Positions 44,542 to 56,167 of a stretch of DNA of 64,000 nt are shown here, in pieces. The notes below the pieces were generated by a model. The model was not told where the DNA came from, ran no database searches, and was given only the letters and a program-made list of their open reading frames with translations. Each line of letters begins with the position of its first letter. Positions within the stretch are counted from its first letter, which is position 1. This DNA is from Bemisia tabaci (Eukaryota; Arthropoda; Insecta; Hemiptera; Aleyrodidae): the NCBI RefSeq assembly GCF_918797505.1, contig NC_092793.1:83573912-83637911 (forward strand), in the 5' to 3' direction. Position numbers and translations under genes: made by a program.

Positions 44542-45778
44542 TTATCCCCCCTGAAGTTCAACCCCTAATTTTAATCTTAAGTTCTCAAATTGTGGGGTTG
44601 GGATTCCCTTTGTCAAAATATCCGCTATTTGCGCATTCGTTGGCACATACTCGATTACAACTGTTTTGTTCTCTACCAATTCACGAATAAAATTATATTT
44701 GATGTCAATATGTTTCATCCGTCCATGATTAATTGGATTTTTAGCAGCATTGTCTTCTTTTACAATGATTTTTTCAACTGGTATTTTAAAAGAATTCATT
44801 AGACCTTTTAGCCACAAACCTTCACTAGTTGCTGTGCATAAAGTAACTTATTCAGCTTCTGTTGATGACAGAGCCACTGTTGTTTGTTTCTTGGTCGCCC
44901 ATGAAACGCAATTTCCAAGAGAGAAAAAAATATATCCGGAAGTTGAGCGCTGGTCTACTTTATCATTACCCCAATCGGAGTCTGCATAACCTGTTAAGGG
45001 TGTAGCGTCATTTTGTTTGTAAATTAATTCATAATTTTCCGTATTTTTCAAATACCTCAAGACACGAGTCAAATGATGCCAGTGCAAAATTGTGGGATGA
45101 CTCTGAAATCTACTGAGATAGTTTAAAGGGAAGCTCAAATCTGGGCGAGAGCCTAGCATTAAGTACATAAGTGATCCCAACAACTCTCTGTAAGGCTTAT
45201 CAGTTTCTTCCTTGTCTAATTCTTTGCCTAGATTTATTTTTACCTCTATCGGCGTTTTCATGGGCTTACAATCTTTCATTCCATATTTAACTAATATACT
45301 GAGCAGATATTTATGTTGATTGATTGTCATAATTTTATCCCTTCTATTTCTGACAATGTGTAGCCCAAGGAAATTTTTCAATTCCCCCAAATCTGTCATT
45401 TTGAATTCTGAACTCAGAACATGTTTGAAGTCTTCCATCACTTTTAGACGATTACAAGCTAAGATTATATCGTCAACAGAAACTAGCAAGAAAAATTCGT
45501 AGTCTGTAGTAATGATAAAATACAAACAAGGGTCAAGCAGAGATCTTTGAAAATTCTGACCTATTAAAAATTGATGAAGCCGTTCATTCCATTTCCGGGA
45601 AGCTTTTTAGATCGTAGATAGAACGATTTAATTTACAAACAAGATGTGTGTCACCATCAGTAAAACCTAATGGTTGTTCCATATAAATTTCTTCGTCAAT
45701 GAATTCATTTAAAAACGCAGTTTTAACATCCATGCTATGTAGTTCATAGTTTCTGTCATTAGCTACACTTAATAGTGT
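44542..45778 (-). pseudogene. Copia reverse transcriptase C-terminal part and RNase H, with lesions
   Basis: Continuation of the polyprotein after an in-frame TGA at 45776-45778, where copia elements normally have Arg. A small deletion near 45600 shifts the frame; then 44848-45525 encodes the palm ('LLVSVDDIILACN', VDD in the place of YVDD), 'LGLHIVRN', and RNase H features 'YADSDWGNDKVDQRSTSGYI' and 'CVSWATKKQTTVALSSTEAE'. A TAA at 44845-44847 interrupts just before 'VTLCTATSEGLWLK', and the final piece (44542-44817) contains 'HIDIKYNFIRELV' and 'ADILTKGI', the usual copia C-terminus. Confidence 0.88.
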
Positions 45779-48373
45779 TCAAACAGTTTGCAATTTTACT
45801 ACTGGAGAAAAGATTTCATCATAGTCTACTCCATGTATTTGTGAATAACCCTTAGCCACTAGCCTAGCCTTATATCTTTGTATGTTACCTAATTCATCGG
45901 TTTTTATGGTGAACACCCATTTGTTACCTATTATATGTCTACCCTGTGGCTTATCTATAAGGGTCCACGTCTCGTTTCCAGCCATAGAATTCATCTCTTC
46001 TTCCATCGCAGCCATCCATTTATCTTTATCGGGGGAGTTCATCGCTTGATTATAATTTTCTGGTACATTGTGAATTATATTTGCTGCTTGGAACGCAAAG
46101 ACAGCAAAATCTTCTATCGGTCTTTTAACGTTATGCATCTTTCCTTCAATTTCCTTCATTTCTGTAGAACCTCTGTTATCTTGCTCTTCCTCGGTTGCTT
46201 TTATCGCCTTCAAAAACTGTTTCTTTACCGAGGACTCGTCGAACTTAATGTCTCTACTAAAAATAACTTTTTCATTTGCGAGATCCCATAATTTGTATCC
46301 GTGTTTTACATATCCTAAAAATATACATTTCGTTGATCTGGCATCTAATTTTGAGCTTTTTTGTTTAGGAACGTGTGCATAAGCTTCACAACCAAATATT
46401 CTAATGTGTCTAAGGTTTGGTTTACTGTTGTACCATATTTCTGCTGGTGTTTTATGATGTTCAAGCGCGCAAGTTGGTAATCTGTTTACTAAATAATTTG
46501 CAGTCAAAACTGCATCTCCCCAAAAGATTTTACCCATTTTTGAATTATGCAGTATGCATCTAGCTTTTTCTAGAATTGATCTATTTAGCCTCTCAGCAAC
46601 TCCATTTTGTTGTGGAGTATAAGTCATGGAAGGAGTAATTCTAATCCCTTTATTGTTACAAAATTTTTTGAATTTTTCCGAGAGATACTCTTTTCCATTA
46701 TCACAAATTAAATTTGAAATTTTAGACTGAAACTTAGAAGTAACTTCTGCTTCATATTTAACAAAAATATCATAGACTTCGCTTTTATGAGACATTAAAT
46801 AAATTTGAGAAAAGTGACTGAAGTCATCAATAAAAGAAACAAAGTAACGTTTTCCATCATGTGTTTCTGGTGTTACTGGCCCAAAAATATCTGTATGAAT
46901 TTTTTGTAAAATTCTTGTACTTCTTTTTGATGTCCCCTTTTCAAATGGTAGGCGAGTAAATTTTCCTGTCATGCAACTCTCACATAAGGTCTTAGAGGTC
47001 TGTTTGAAATCATTAATAGTTAAGTCTAACCCATCAGCCATATCGTGTCTGATCAATTTCTTTAAATTTTCGTCACTAGGGTGGCCTAACCTCGCATGCC
47101 ACAAATCAGCCCTGCCTAGTGCACAGAAATGTTTCTCTTGGTTGCCCTTCACATTGGAGAAAATGAGTTTGTACATTCTACCTCGTAAGTTACCCGCGAC
47201 CAGTAATTCGTTTTTACGCAAAATTTTTACATGATTTTTATGAAAAACAACATTCATACCTGCTTCAGTAATTTTAGGTACGGAGAGCAAATTTGCTCTT
47301 AAATTTGGAACAAGCAAAACATTTTGAATAGATAATACCTTTCCAGTATCAAGTGTAACAGAAATTGTGCCAATGTGAGATGCAGACAAAGTTTGATCAT
47401 CCTTCGCAATTGCAATTGAGATGGGAGGATCCAGTTTTTCCAAAGTTGTAAACCACCTTTCATCATTGCACAAATGTTCTGTAGCCCCAGAATCGAGAAT
47501 CCACGTCATGCCCACTTCTTCCTCATTGTTGAACGCACAAACAGATGAAGTGAACGCTACATCTTGACTGGAGTCGCTGTCTTGATCTTCTATATCAGAT
47601 GAATGTTCTATCAACGTTGATCCATCTTGAGAAAGATGTACTTGATGTTTATGTTTTGATGAGTTTTTTCTTAGGTAGCAATCCGCCCATTTGTGACCTT
47701 TTTTCTTGCAAAATCCACATTTGTACACGTTTCCTTTACTCTGAAAAGCCGCCTCACTCGAACAGGAAGGTCCATTTGTCTCTGACATTTTTAGTTCGAA
47801 ATTAAGGAGTTTTTCTTTGAAAAAAGATAAATTTAATTTTTCTTCGTCAACTGTTTCCAACGCAGTCAAAATTGAATCATAACTTTCAGGTAAAGACAAT
47901 AAGAGGTGACTGACTTTTTCGTTCTCTGTGACGTTGCCTCCAGAATCTTTTAATTCTCGTATCAATGCATCATAACACAGGAAAAAATGATCCAATTTTT
48001 CATCGCCCAATTTGAGGTTAAGAATTTTCTTCCTACAATAAGTCTGAGACAGTATACCCTTCTTTTCGAACTTATTCTTCAAAGCCTCAAACATTTGAAA
48101 TGCCGTTTCCTCGTCTCGCACATATTCCAACATATTATCGTGTAGGCTTTGAACCAGAAGGGATTTGCATTCCCGCTCCTTTTTTCTCTTTGTAGTTATA
48201 AGAGATGCAGAATCTTGTTCATTTTTTCTTTGAAGTAAATCATTGATATCGTTTTCTACATAAAGAAGTAGTTCTTTCTCTTCCAAAATCAGTTTCATAC
48301 AAAACTTATAATCCGCTAAGTTTTTCCCATTGAAAATGGGAATTTTCATTTTTTCTAAATTCATACTTGACAT
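45779..48373 (-). pseudogene. Copia gag-protease-integrase-RT N-terminal polyprotein
   Basis: An 864-residue open frame from ATG at 48373. In order: gag of the UBN2 type (residues 1-200), zinc knuckle 'CGFCKKKGHKWADC' near 220, protease 'MTWILDSGATEHLCND' near 290, GAG-pre-integrase 'LWHARLGHPSDENLKKLI' with 'CESCMTGK', integrase core 'HTDIFGP', 'FIDDFSHFSQIYL', 'ICDNGKEYLSEKF' and 'YTPQQNGVAERLNRSILEKA', then the start of RVT_2 ('WVFTIKTDELGNIQRYKARL'). The frame ends at a premature TGA within the reverse transcriptase. The upstream region to the LTR is about 120 bp and contains the primer site. Confidence 0.93.
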
Positions 48374-48495
48374 TTTGAGGTTAAAACTTGTAGGTTAAAT
48401 ATAACTCACCAAAAAAAAACAATATAACTCCTAGAATTCGGAATTTTTTCGGAGAAAAACTCAAGAGCTGGAAAACGCCTTTCGAAACTCATGTT

Positions 48496-48509
48496 CTGGG
48501 CCCATAACC
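48496..48509 (-). promoter_or_regulatory. Copia primer site matching internal tRNA-iMet
   Basis: On the minus strand 'GGTTATGGGCCCAG' lies two bases after the 5' LTR. It is complementary to the anticodon-arm region of initiator tRNA-Met, the unusual half-tRNA priming known for copia. Confidence 0.85.
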
Positions 48510-48511
48510 AT

Positions 48512-48622
48512 TGTTGATTGTAATAAAAGAACACTACGAATCACTTCTATGACTTTTATTATCAAAAAGACACTCTCATATTTTATCATAAAAAAAAACA
48601 GCTGATAAGATTATAGCCTACA
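48512..48622 (-). repeat. Copia 5' LTR
   Basis: 111 bp, differing from the 3' LTR mainly in one A-run near 48590-48598. It is followed by TTTTC. Confidence 0.92.
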
Positions 48623-48627
48623 TTTTC

Positions 48628-49664
48628 ATTTGCATCCTCTCAAATTTCACCGTTTTTTGACGATTTTAGGATAGGTAGAAATCATATTTTATTCTTACCC
48701 TTTCGGGTTTATAAAGGGTATCCGTGAAAATTTCCAGTTTAAAATGTCCAACTATACAAATATCCAATAAATAATACCCACTGTTGTAATGTCCTCTTTT
48801 TAATGTCCATTGTCCACTGAGCAAAAATACCCATGTTATCTAATGGCCAAAGTACTAAAAAGTCCTGTAACTGGAAATGTCCCAATCCAGGTGTTCTAAT
48901 GTCCAAAGTAATAAAATGACATTTAACTGCAAATGTTCACAGTATTTCAAACGGCTTTATCAAAAGGATTCAAAGCATTGTTTTGGCGCACCACGTGAAC
49001 GTTTGGAGATTCATTGACCACCGCAAAGCCCAAGAGCACGACATTGAATAACTCGTCGTCCAAATGAGTGGTGGTCATGATCAGATAAAGCACCCGATTA
49101 GCTGTAAAGCATCACAAATCAGCAAAGAGCGGAAAACATCGTTCAGAACCATGAAACATATAAAGAAGACGACAACATTGACATTTATTTGAGAGCATTG
49201 ACAAATCTGTTAATGAAGCCTGCTGTGGAACGTACTGACGAGGAGGGAAACCCCTAATTATGTCAATGTTAGAGTCAAAGTTGTTCACTCTGGGCAAAAT
49301 CAGTTAAATGCCATTTTAGCGTTATGAATATTAGATTCGGAGATTGATGACGGTAACATACGGAACTGTTCAAACATGTTTTTAAGGACCTCTTAAAAGG
49401 GAGTGATATATCTCCGCGGGGACAATTTTTCGTGCAATTTTACCATGCGCATCGTCATTCTCGTATGGAAAACCTCAGGAATCGACTTTTCGCAGGCAAA
49501 TCCCTCCCGAGCTTGACTGACTCTTTCCTAATGTTTTGTATATATTTATAGCGTCGGCTGACGCTTATCGGCATTATGCGCGTGTGTATGATTGCTGCAG
49601 TTGTGTTTGATGAGTTTTTTGTTCACCTTACACTAGGTTTTGTTTAGTTGTAGCACTTGCCTTT
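48628..49664. other. Unassigned intron sequence with AATGTCC-like repeats
   Basis: Between about 48740 and 48940 'AATGTCC' and variants recur (for example 'TTAATGTCCATTGTCC', 'CTAATGTCCAAAGTA'), a degenerate short repeat. No gene found. Confidence 0.4.
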
Positions 49665-50492
49665 TAGTCCAGGCAAATAAGCCAAAAAAGGGGCCATTCC
49701 CTGCAAAAATTCCGGGTAGCAATGTTTTCATCAATTCCTATGTAATTTTTGACGCTAAATCCGAATGTCAACTTTGCACCAAAAAATTTGGACCGGAAAG
49801 TTGCCAAATTTGGCAAAAATGGCCTAAAATCGGCCTTTTTCCGGATTATGACCTGTAACTTGCCAAAAATTGATCTGACGATAAAATTAGTTATTTTCAG
49901 AAATAAAGCTTGTTAAATTTCCTATAAAAAAGTTCATATACACTTTCTTGCTCAAGGCAAAATCAAGCGCGCTGGCGGGCTCCAATTTTTGTGAAATGTG
50001 CGAAAATTGCGCACACTGTAATGTGTTGGGTTATCCTTATTATTTACATCAATTCATTTCACTAAGTGTAAATTATATCATCTTCACTTAATTTATCCAA
50101 AAATTACTCGTTAGACGATTAAAACAGGAGACATCGGGCAAAAACCGCGAAAAACACAATTTTTGCTCATTTTTCAAAGTTCGGAGCCCGCCAGCGCGCT
50201 TGATTTTGCCTTGAGCAAGAAAGTGTTTAGGAACTTCTTTGTAAGAAATTTAACGAGCTTTATTTCTGAAAACAACTAATTTTATCGTCAGATCAATTTT
50301 TGGCAAGTTACAGGCCATAATCCGGAAAAAAGGCCAATTTTAGGCCATTTTTGCCAAGTTTGGCAACTCTCCGGTCCGAATTTTTTGGTGCAAAGTTGAA
50401 ATTCGGATTCAGCGTAAAAAATTACCCAGGAATCAACATAAACATTGCTACCTGGGATTTTTGCAGGCTCTTTTCCTTATTTGCCTGGACTA
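49665..50492. mobile_element. Foldback element, TAGTCCAGGCAAATA family, copy 1
   Basis: An 828-bp inverted repeat with ends 'TAGTCCAGGCAAATAAG' and the complement and arms of about 330 bp. Shared marks: 'GGACCGGAAAGTTGCCAAAT', 'AATTGATCTGACGATAAAAT' and 'CAAAATCAAGCGCGCTGGCG'. It is non-coding. Copy 2 is at 52936-54266. Confidence 0.8.
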
Positions 50493-52513
50493 TTCATATG
50501 TTTAGCTTGGCGGGGAGATATGTCGATCTCCGTGATAACTTACCTTCGACTTACTCCGTGGAACCCTAACCTGTGGAACGAATTCGCCCAAACTGCGCTC
50601 GTGTGGACAAGGGTAGGAACTTGTTATTATTTCCGTATAACTCATACCCCGATATCCATGTTCGTTGAATAAAACGCGAATTGCGCTCATATGGACAAGG
50701 GCAGGAACTTGTTATAATTTACCTAGTAGTTATTCTGTAAAATTTCAGTTCTTGGAACTAATTCACCCGAACTTCGCTCACGAGCGAAGTCCACATGGGA
50801 CAAGGCCTAAAACTCGATTGTTTTCTGTTCAGTTGTAAGTACCGCAAGTTGTCAGCGCGACGGCAGGTTTTTCGGACGGTTGGCCTCCGTCGCACAGTGC
50901 CAGCTTGGCCCCTCCACTCGCGCCTCCCTCGAGTTACATGTAACGGTATCCCGATTCGGTACTCCAGCAACGTCTGCCCCAACCAGTCGCTCTCCCCTCC
51001 TCTCTCTCGGTCCATCGGCTCAGCTTCCCACTCCTGCCGTTCCCGGCCAGCACATTTTGTGTGAGACTCGCTCCTCGCCGAATAATTACTCATTGTATCC
51101 GCCGACATTACGATAATTACGGAATTGTGTCACTGGCACGTACGGTACGGTACGCAAGTGAAGTCGTTCATGTCCTCTATTTTTCCTTCTCCAGACTTAG
51201 GCTTTCTATCGAGTCGAAGGCCGCCCCTATTACCTTTTCTGGCACACTTTAACATCGTGTAACAACAAAACTTTTAAGGGATTTCTTGGGAATTCTACGG
51301 CTTGTATGACACATTTTATGGTCCAGATGACATTCTCGGCGCTAGTAAGACATTTTTGATGGTGTTAGCGGCCGTCTCAAGCTAAAACGGGTGTTACCTG
51401 ACACCGGAGTTAGCGCCGTCCTGACACTGAGAGATAAAATCAGCCCTAAGAGTCCTAACTTCTGGCTCAAATGGGCCACTAGACGAACATTGTTTGCCTT
51501 CCCCGGGCGACATGAGCTAATGAGTGCGCTTCAAATCGGGCTGCGGCGTCCTAAAACTTAGGTTCTCGCAAATTTTTGCTTCTCAATCCCATCCGACAAC
51601 TCTCTTAAATTTTGCAGCCATTAACAAGGCAAAAATGCGAAAAACAAATTAAAAGAGCTATTGTGACTCAGCAAGAACCTCATTTTTGGAATCTATGACC
51701 CAAAAAACCTACGCAGAGATACCTCACTTGAAGGTACGATTCCCTATTAAATATTTCATACCGCAATAGCAGTCATTTTGGTCGCCATGTTGAATTTTTT
51801 GTGCTTCAATGGTCCCATTCTAAGTTTTTCACCGCACAGGTGAAATTTATGACCCAAAAAACCTCTTGGTGGATTCCCTACCCAGTACCGGTAGGCATGT
51901 ACCAACTGAAGTTCTGACCCTCTGGCGAACAGTTTTGAGGCAGTCTTGGATATGGGACATTCCTTTCAGGCCGGAGAGGGTTTCGAACCTCCAACTGGGA
52001 ATTTATGACCATAGTCACATAAGAATGGACCAAAAATACGACATTAAAGACTAAGTCCAATTTTTCAACCCCCGAGCCCTCTGTTGGCCGCCATCTTCAA
52101 TTTGGGGTGGTAGACGTAAATCTGAGTTTGACAACATCCAAATTCTTCTTCTACAAACGAAATGAAAAGTTTCGGACATTTTACTTCACTTGGGCTCTAC
52201 TGGCAGTACATAAACCTCCCCGGACTAACGTATTAAAGTTGTAATTTTGATCGTTTTGATGTTAGAAAATCGCGCTTCTCGATGTGCTGCACCACTCCGA
52301 TTGACTTGAAATTGTACCTGAAGCCCCTTGTACGTATTATTTAAGAGTTGAAAAAAATATTGTCTTATGCCCTTTTTTCAGTTCTTTTTCAATCGGCTGA
52401 AAGTAAAAAAAAAAAATAACATTTTACACATTTTCCTGAAATTTTTTAAGGTCCCAAGATAGTGACCTTGAATTTTTTCTGCAGGAACTACTCTGTATAA
52501 CGTAAATTTTGTC
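50493..52513. other. Unassigned intron sequence
   Basis: A 'TGGACAAGGG.AGGAACTTG' motif occurs twice (near 50605 and 50692). A GC-richer stretch at 50840-51250 has long frames on both strands but no domain or splice context. Nothing else is recognised. Confidence 0.35.
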
Positions 52514-54974
52514 AAAGGGGTACGTGCAAAACGGGCCATTTGGGGCTCCGGGCGGATACCTTTGAGGCTTGCCCTATTCATTCTCCAAACAATGCCCCAT
52601 CATTTCCCAAAGTTTCAAGCCCCCCAAAAATTTTAGGGAGACGCGGCGGGGGGTCAAAATTAAAAACCGGCAAAATTTTCGCGAATACTACTCGAAAACA
52701 AGAAGTTTTGGAAAACGCGGTTTAAACGAGCGTATTCAGCGTGACGAGAGCTTTCAGAAAATGGATAACATCGTGGGGTTTTGTCAACTTCAGCTTGAGT
52801 TATCGCCTCCGAAGCGCCGAAACGCTCGAAAAGACCCCTTATTTTTCAACGTTTGGGCCGATTTAAAAAAAGCCATTTTTTCATTTTGATGAAAAACTGA
52901 TATGTTGTTCCTGACTCTCTGTAGCCCTTCTATAGTCCAGGCAAACAAGGAAAAGAGCCTGCAAAAATCCCAGGTAGCTATGTTTTCATCGATTTCTATG
53001 TATTTTTTGACGCTGAATCCGAACTTCAACTTTGCGCCATTAAATTCGGACCGGAAAGTTGCCAAATTTGGCAAAAATGGCCTAAAATCGGACTTTTTTC
53101 CGGATTATGGCCTGTAACTTGCCAAAAATTGATCTAACGATAAAATTAGTTATTTTCAGAAATAAAGCCCGTTAAATTTCCTATAAAAAAGTTCCTATAC
53201 ACTTTTTTGCTCAAGGCAAAATCAAGCGCGCTCGCGGGCTCCGAACTTTGTAAAATGTGCGAAAATTGCGCATACTGTAATGTGTTGGGTTATCCTTATT
53301 ATTTACATCAATTCATTTCACTAAGTATAAATTTTATCATCACCACTTAATTTGTCCAGAAATTACTCGTCGGACGATCAAAACAGGAGACATCGGGCAA
53401 AAACCGGAAAAACACAATTTTTGCTCATTTTTCAAAGTTCGGAGCCCGCCAGCGCGCTTGATTTTGCATTGAGCAAAAAAGTGTATAGGAACTTTTTTAT
53501 AGGAAATTTAACGAGCTTTATTTCTGAAAATGACTACTTTTATCGTCAGATCAATTTTTGGCAAGTTACAGGTCATAATCCGGAAAAAAGGCCGATTTTA
53601 GGCCATTTTTGCCAAATTTGGCAACTTTCCGGTCCGAATTTAATAGTGCAAAGTTGAAATTCGGATTCAGCGTCAAAAATTACGAAGGAATCGCTGAAAG
53701 CATAACTACCCGGGATTTTTGCAAAAACCGCCAAAAAACGCAATTTTCGTTCATTTTTCGAAGTTCGGTGCCCGCCAGCGCGCTTAATTTTTCCTTGAGC
53801 AAAAAAGTGTATAGGAACTTGTTTATGGGAAATTTCACGAACTTTTTTTTTAAAACAACCAAATTGTCGTTAGATCAATTTTGGACAAGTCACAGGCCAT
53901 AACCCGCAAAAAACCAAATTTTCGCTCATTTTTCAAAGTTTGGAGCCCGCGAGCGCGCTTGATTTTGCCTTGAGCTAAAAAGTGTTTAGGAACTTTTTTT
54001 ATAGGAAATTTAACGAGCTTTATTCCTGAAAATAACTAATTTTATCGTTAGATCAATTTTTGGCAAGTTACAGGCCATAATCCGGAAAAAAGTCCGATTA
54101 TAGGCCATTTTTGCCAAATTTGGCAACTTTCCGGTCCGAATTTAATGGCGCAAAGTTGAAATTCGGATTCAGCGTCAAAAAATACATAGGAATCGATGAA
54201 AACATTGCTACCCGGGATTTTTGCAGGCTATAGCCCTTTTCATGGCTTATTTGCCTGGACTACTAGCTCTTTACCGCATGCTGGGGAAATGTTTTCGTCG
54301 TAAGCTATAAGAGCGGAAAGGAGCGAAGGTCGGGAAAATCGGCTATTTTAAACTGCGCGCGGCGACGGACCAGGAGACATGTGGCAACAATGCGAGTTCG
54401 GCAGAGGGGTGTGATTCGCCGAACTGAGTGGGAGGGGACGTTTTCCTCCCGATCAACGCCGCGCCGCGACCAAAACATTTCCCCAGCATGCGGTAAAGAG
54501 CTGGAAGGGTTACAGAGAGTCAGAAACAACATATCAGTTTTTCATCAAAATAAAAAAATGGCTATTTTTTAAAAAGCCATTTTCTTGCCTTTGGCTTTGG
54601 CTTGGCTAAAAAAATGACCGAACGTGAAAAAAATAAGGGGCCTTTTTTGAGCGTTCCGGCGCTTCGGAGGCGATAACTCAAGCTGAAGTTGACAAAACCC
54701 CATGATGTTATCCATTTTCTGAAAGCTCTCGTCACGCTGAATACGCTCGTTTAAACCGCGTTTTCCAAAACTTCTTGGTTTTCGAGTAATAAATTCGCGA
54801 AAATTTTGCCGGTTTTTAACTTTGACCCCCCCCCCGCCGGGTCTCCCTAAAATTTTTGGGGGGCTTGAAACTTTGGGAAAAGATGGGGCATTGTTTGGAG
54901 AATGAATAGGGCAAGTCTCAAAGGTATCCGCCCGGAGCCCCAAATGGCCCGTTTTGCACGTACCCCTTTTGTTC
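52514..54974. mobile_element. Foldback element (30369-31960 family) split by another foldback
   Basis: The ends 'AAAGGGGTACGTGCAAAACG' and the complement, with the same internal landmarks as 30369-31960 on each arm. The left arm is interrupted by 52936-54266 at the 'CTAGCTCTTTACC' site. Its centre (about 54355-54460) has an inverted GC-rich core. Non-coding. Confidence 0.8.
52936..54266. mobile_element. Foldback element, TAGTCCAGGCAAATA family, copy 2
   Basis: A 1.33-kb copy with ends 'TAGTCCAGGCAAACAAGG' and 'CTTATTTGCCTGGACTA', longer than copy 1 because inner arm segments are repeated (related blocks near 53440, 53770 and 53945). It is flanked by CTA on both sides; the uninterrupted site is visible in the relative at 30780-30792. 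Confidence 0.78.
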
Positions 54975-56167
54975 AAATCAAGCACAAACTTCGGAAGATA
55001 CGAATGAAAGCGTTAAAATACCCGAAAATAGTTCACAAAAAGGTGTATCTTTTTTTTTTTTGGGGAGGGGGGGGGGATTCCGGCGGATAGGATTGGGAAG
55101 CCAAAGTTACCCAAAATTTAAGTTTTAGGATCCCCTCGATGACTTCGGATACCCAAAGGAAAAATCCATGGACAGGGTAATTCTTTATGCTGATCTGGGG
55201 ATACTCTTTTATTTTTTCGGAAAAAAAGAGATAAAAAGAATCATGGGAGGAAATACAGCGATATGTAATGCATTTAGGCTGTCTTTGCTCAACATAAACC
55301 GTATAAGTGAACCAATTTGGAGGTATTAATCATGCGAGGTTCGCCATCAATTTCCTCGGATGGGCAACAAATCCACGCGAATAATAATCTTATGTAACCG
55401 GCAAGTATCACTAAACTTTTATCAAGATCCACACTTTTATTTAGCCAATTGGCGATGTTTGAGACCAAACTACTTCAATTTTTGATCCGTAAGGAAATTA
55501 ATGTCTTTCCATCCTACCTCAAAAAATGGCTCGGACAATTATCGTTCTGATTTTATGAAAAAGGGGACGCGGATATATATCCGACAAACAAGTGTTAGGA
55601 GAGTAGGTACACTCTGAAACTTTTCAAAACTCAGCGTCTGTCCCTTCGCAGTTTTCAGCTTGTTCTGCCCGAAGATCAGTTCCTCAGGGAAGCCTCATTT
55701 GAAGACAGTTAGCCTCCGATACTTTTTGCAATTTAATATACATGATTCAGTCAGTTAAAGGTTATCAACTGTCTAAGTCATAGCTAAAGAGCTGAGACGT
55801 TCATACTCCTGTGTGCGAGCTGGCAATTGATTTTTTGCTGCTATATATTCCTCGGTATGTCTAGCCCTGTCTAACAGGGCACATAATATAGGCACTAGCC
55901 GAGGGCTAGCAAATTTTGTAGAGAGGAAAGAGCGGTCAGAATATTGTATTTTTTTAAAGATACCGTTGCTCAGGTGTGATTTGAAGAAAATTAAATCTAA
56001 CTTTCTCATTAATAGACAGAGACATCATTTTTTCACAATTTGCTGGGGATGCCCCCAAACCCCTCTTAGTGTCAAAGGTTTCCCGCTGAAACCATCAGGG
56101 GGGCAGCAAAATACTGATTGCTTCGGGTAGTAAAAAGTCAAATTCGGGCATTGCTTTCATGGGACAA
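54975..56167. other. Unassigned intron sequence
   Basis: No gene or transposon termini recognised. The frame on the minus strand at 55773-56009 has no domain and no splice support. Confidence 0.35.

Larger units (their letters stand above)
44354..48622 (-). mobile_element. Ty1/copia LTR retrotransposon
   Basis: A 4.27-kb element with 109-111-bp LTRs (TGTTGATTG...CCTACA as read on the + strand) and a perfect 5-bp duplication TTTTC (44349-44353 and 48623-48627). The domain order gag, protease, integrase, reverse transcriptase, RNase H identifies copia. The LTRs differ by only a few positions, so it is young, yet its coding frame has three lesions. The two LTRs are annotated separately. Confidence 0.95.

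Noticed and set aside
50758..51116. Overlapping frames in a GC-richer stretch as a gene
   Set aside because: Frames are open on both strands, with no domain, no splice context and low-complexity Arg/Ser composition.
55773..56009. 78-residue minus-strand frame
   Set aside because: No recognisable family, no splice sites, ordinary length for this base composition.
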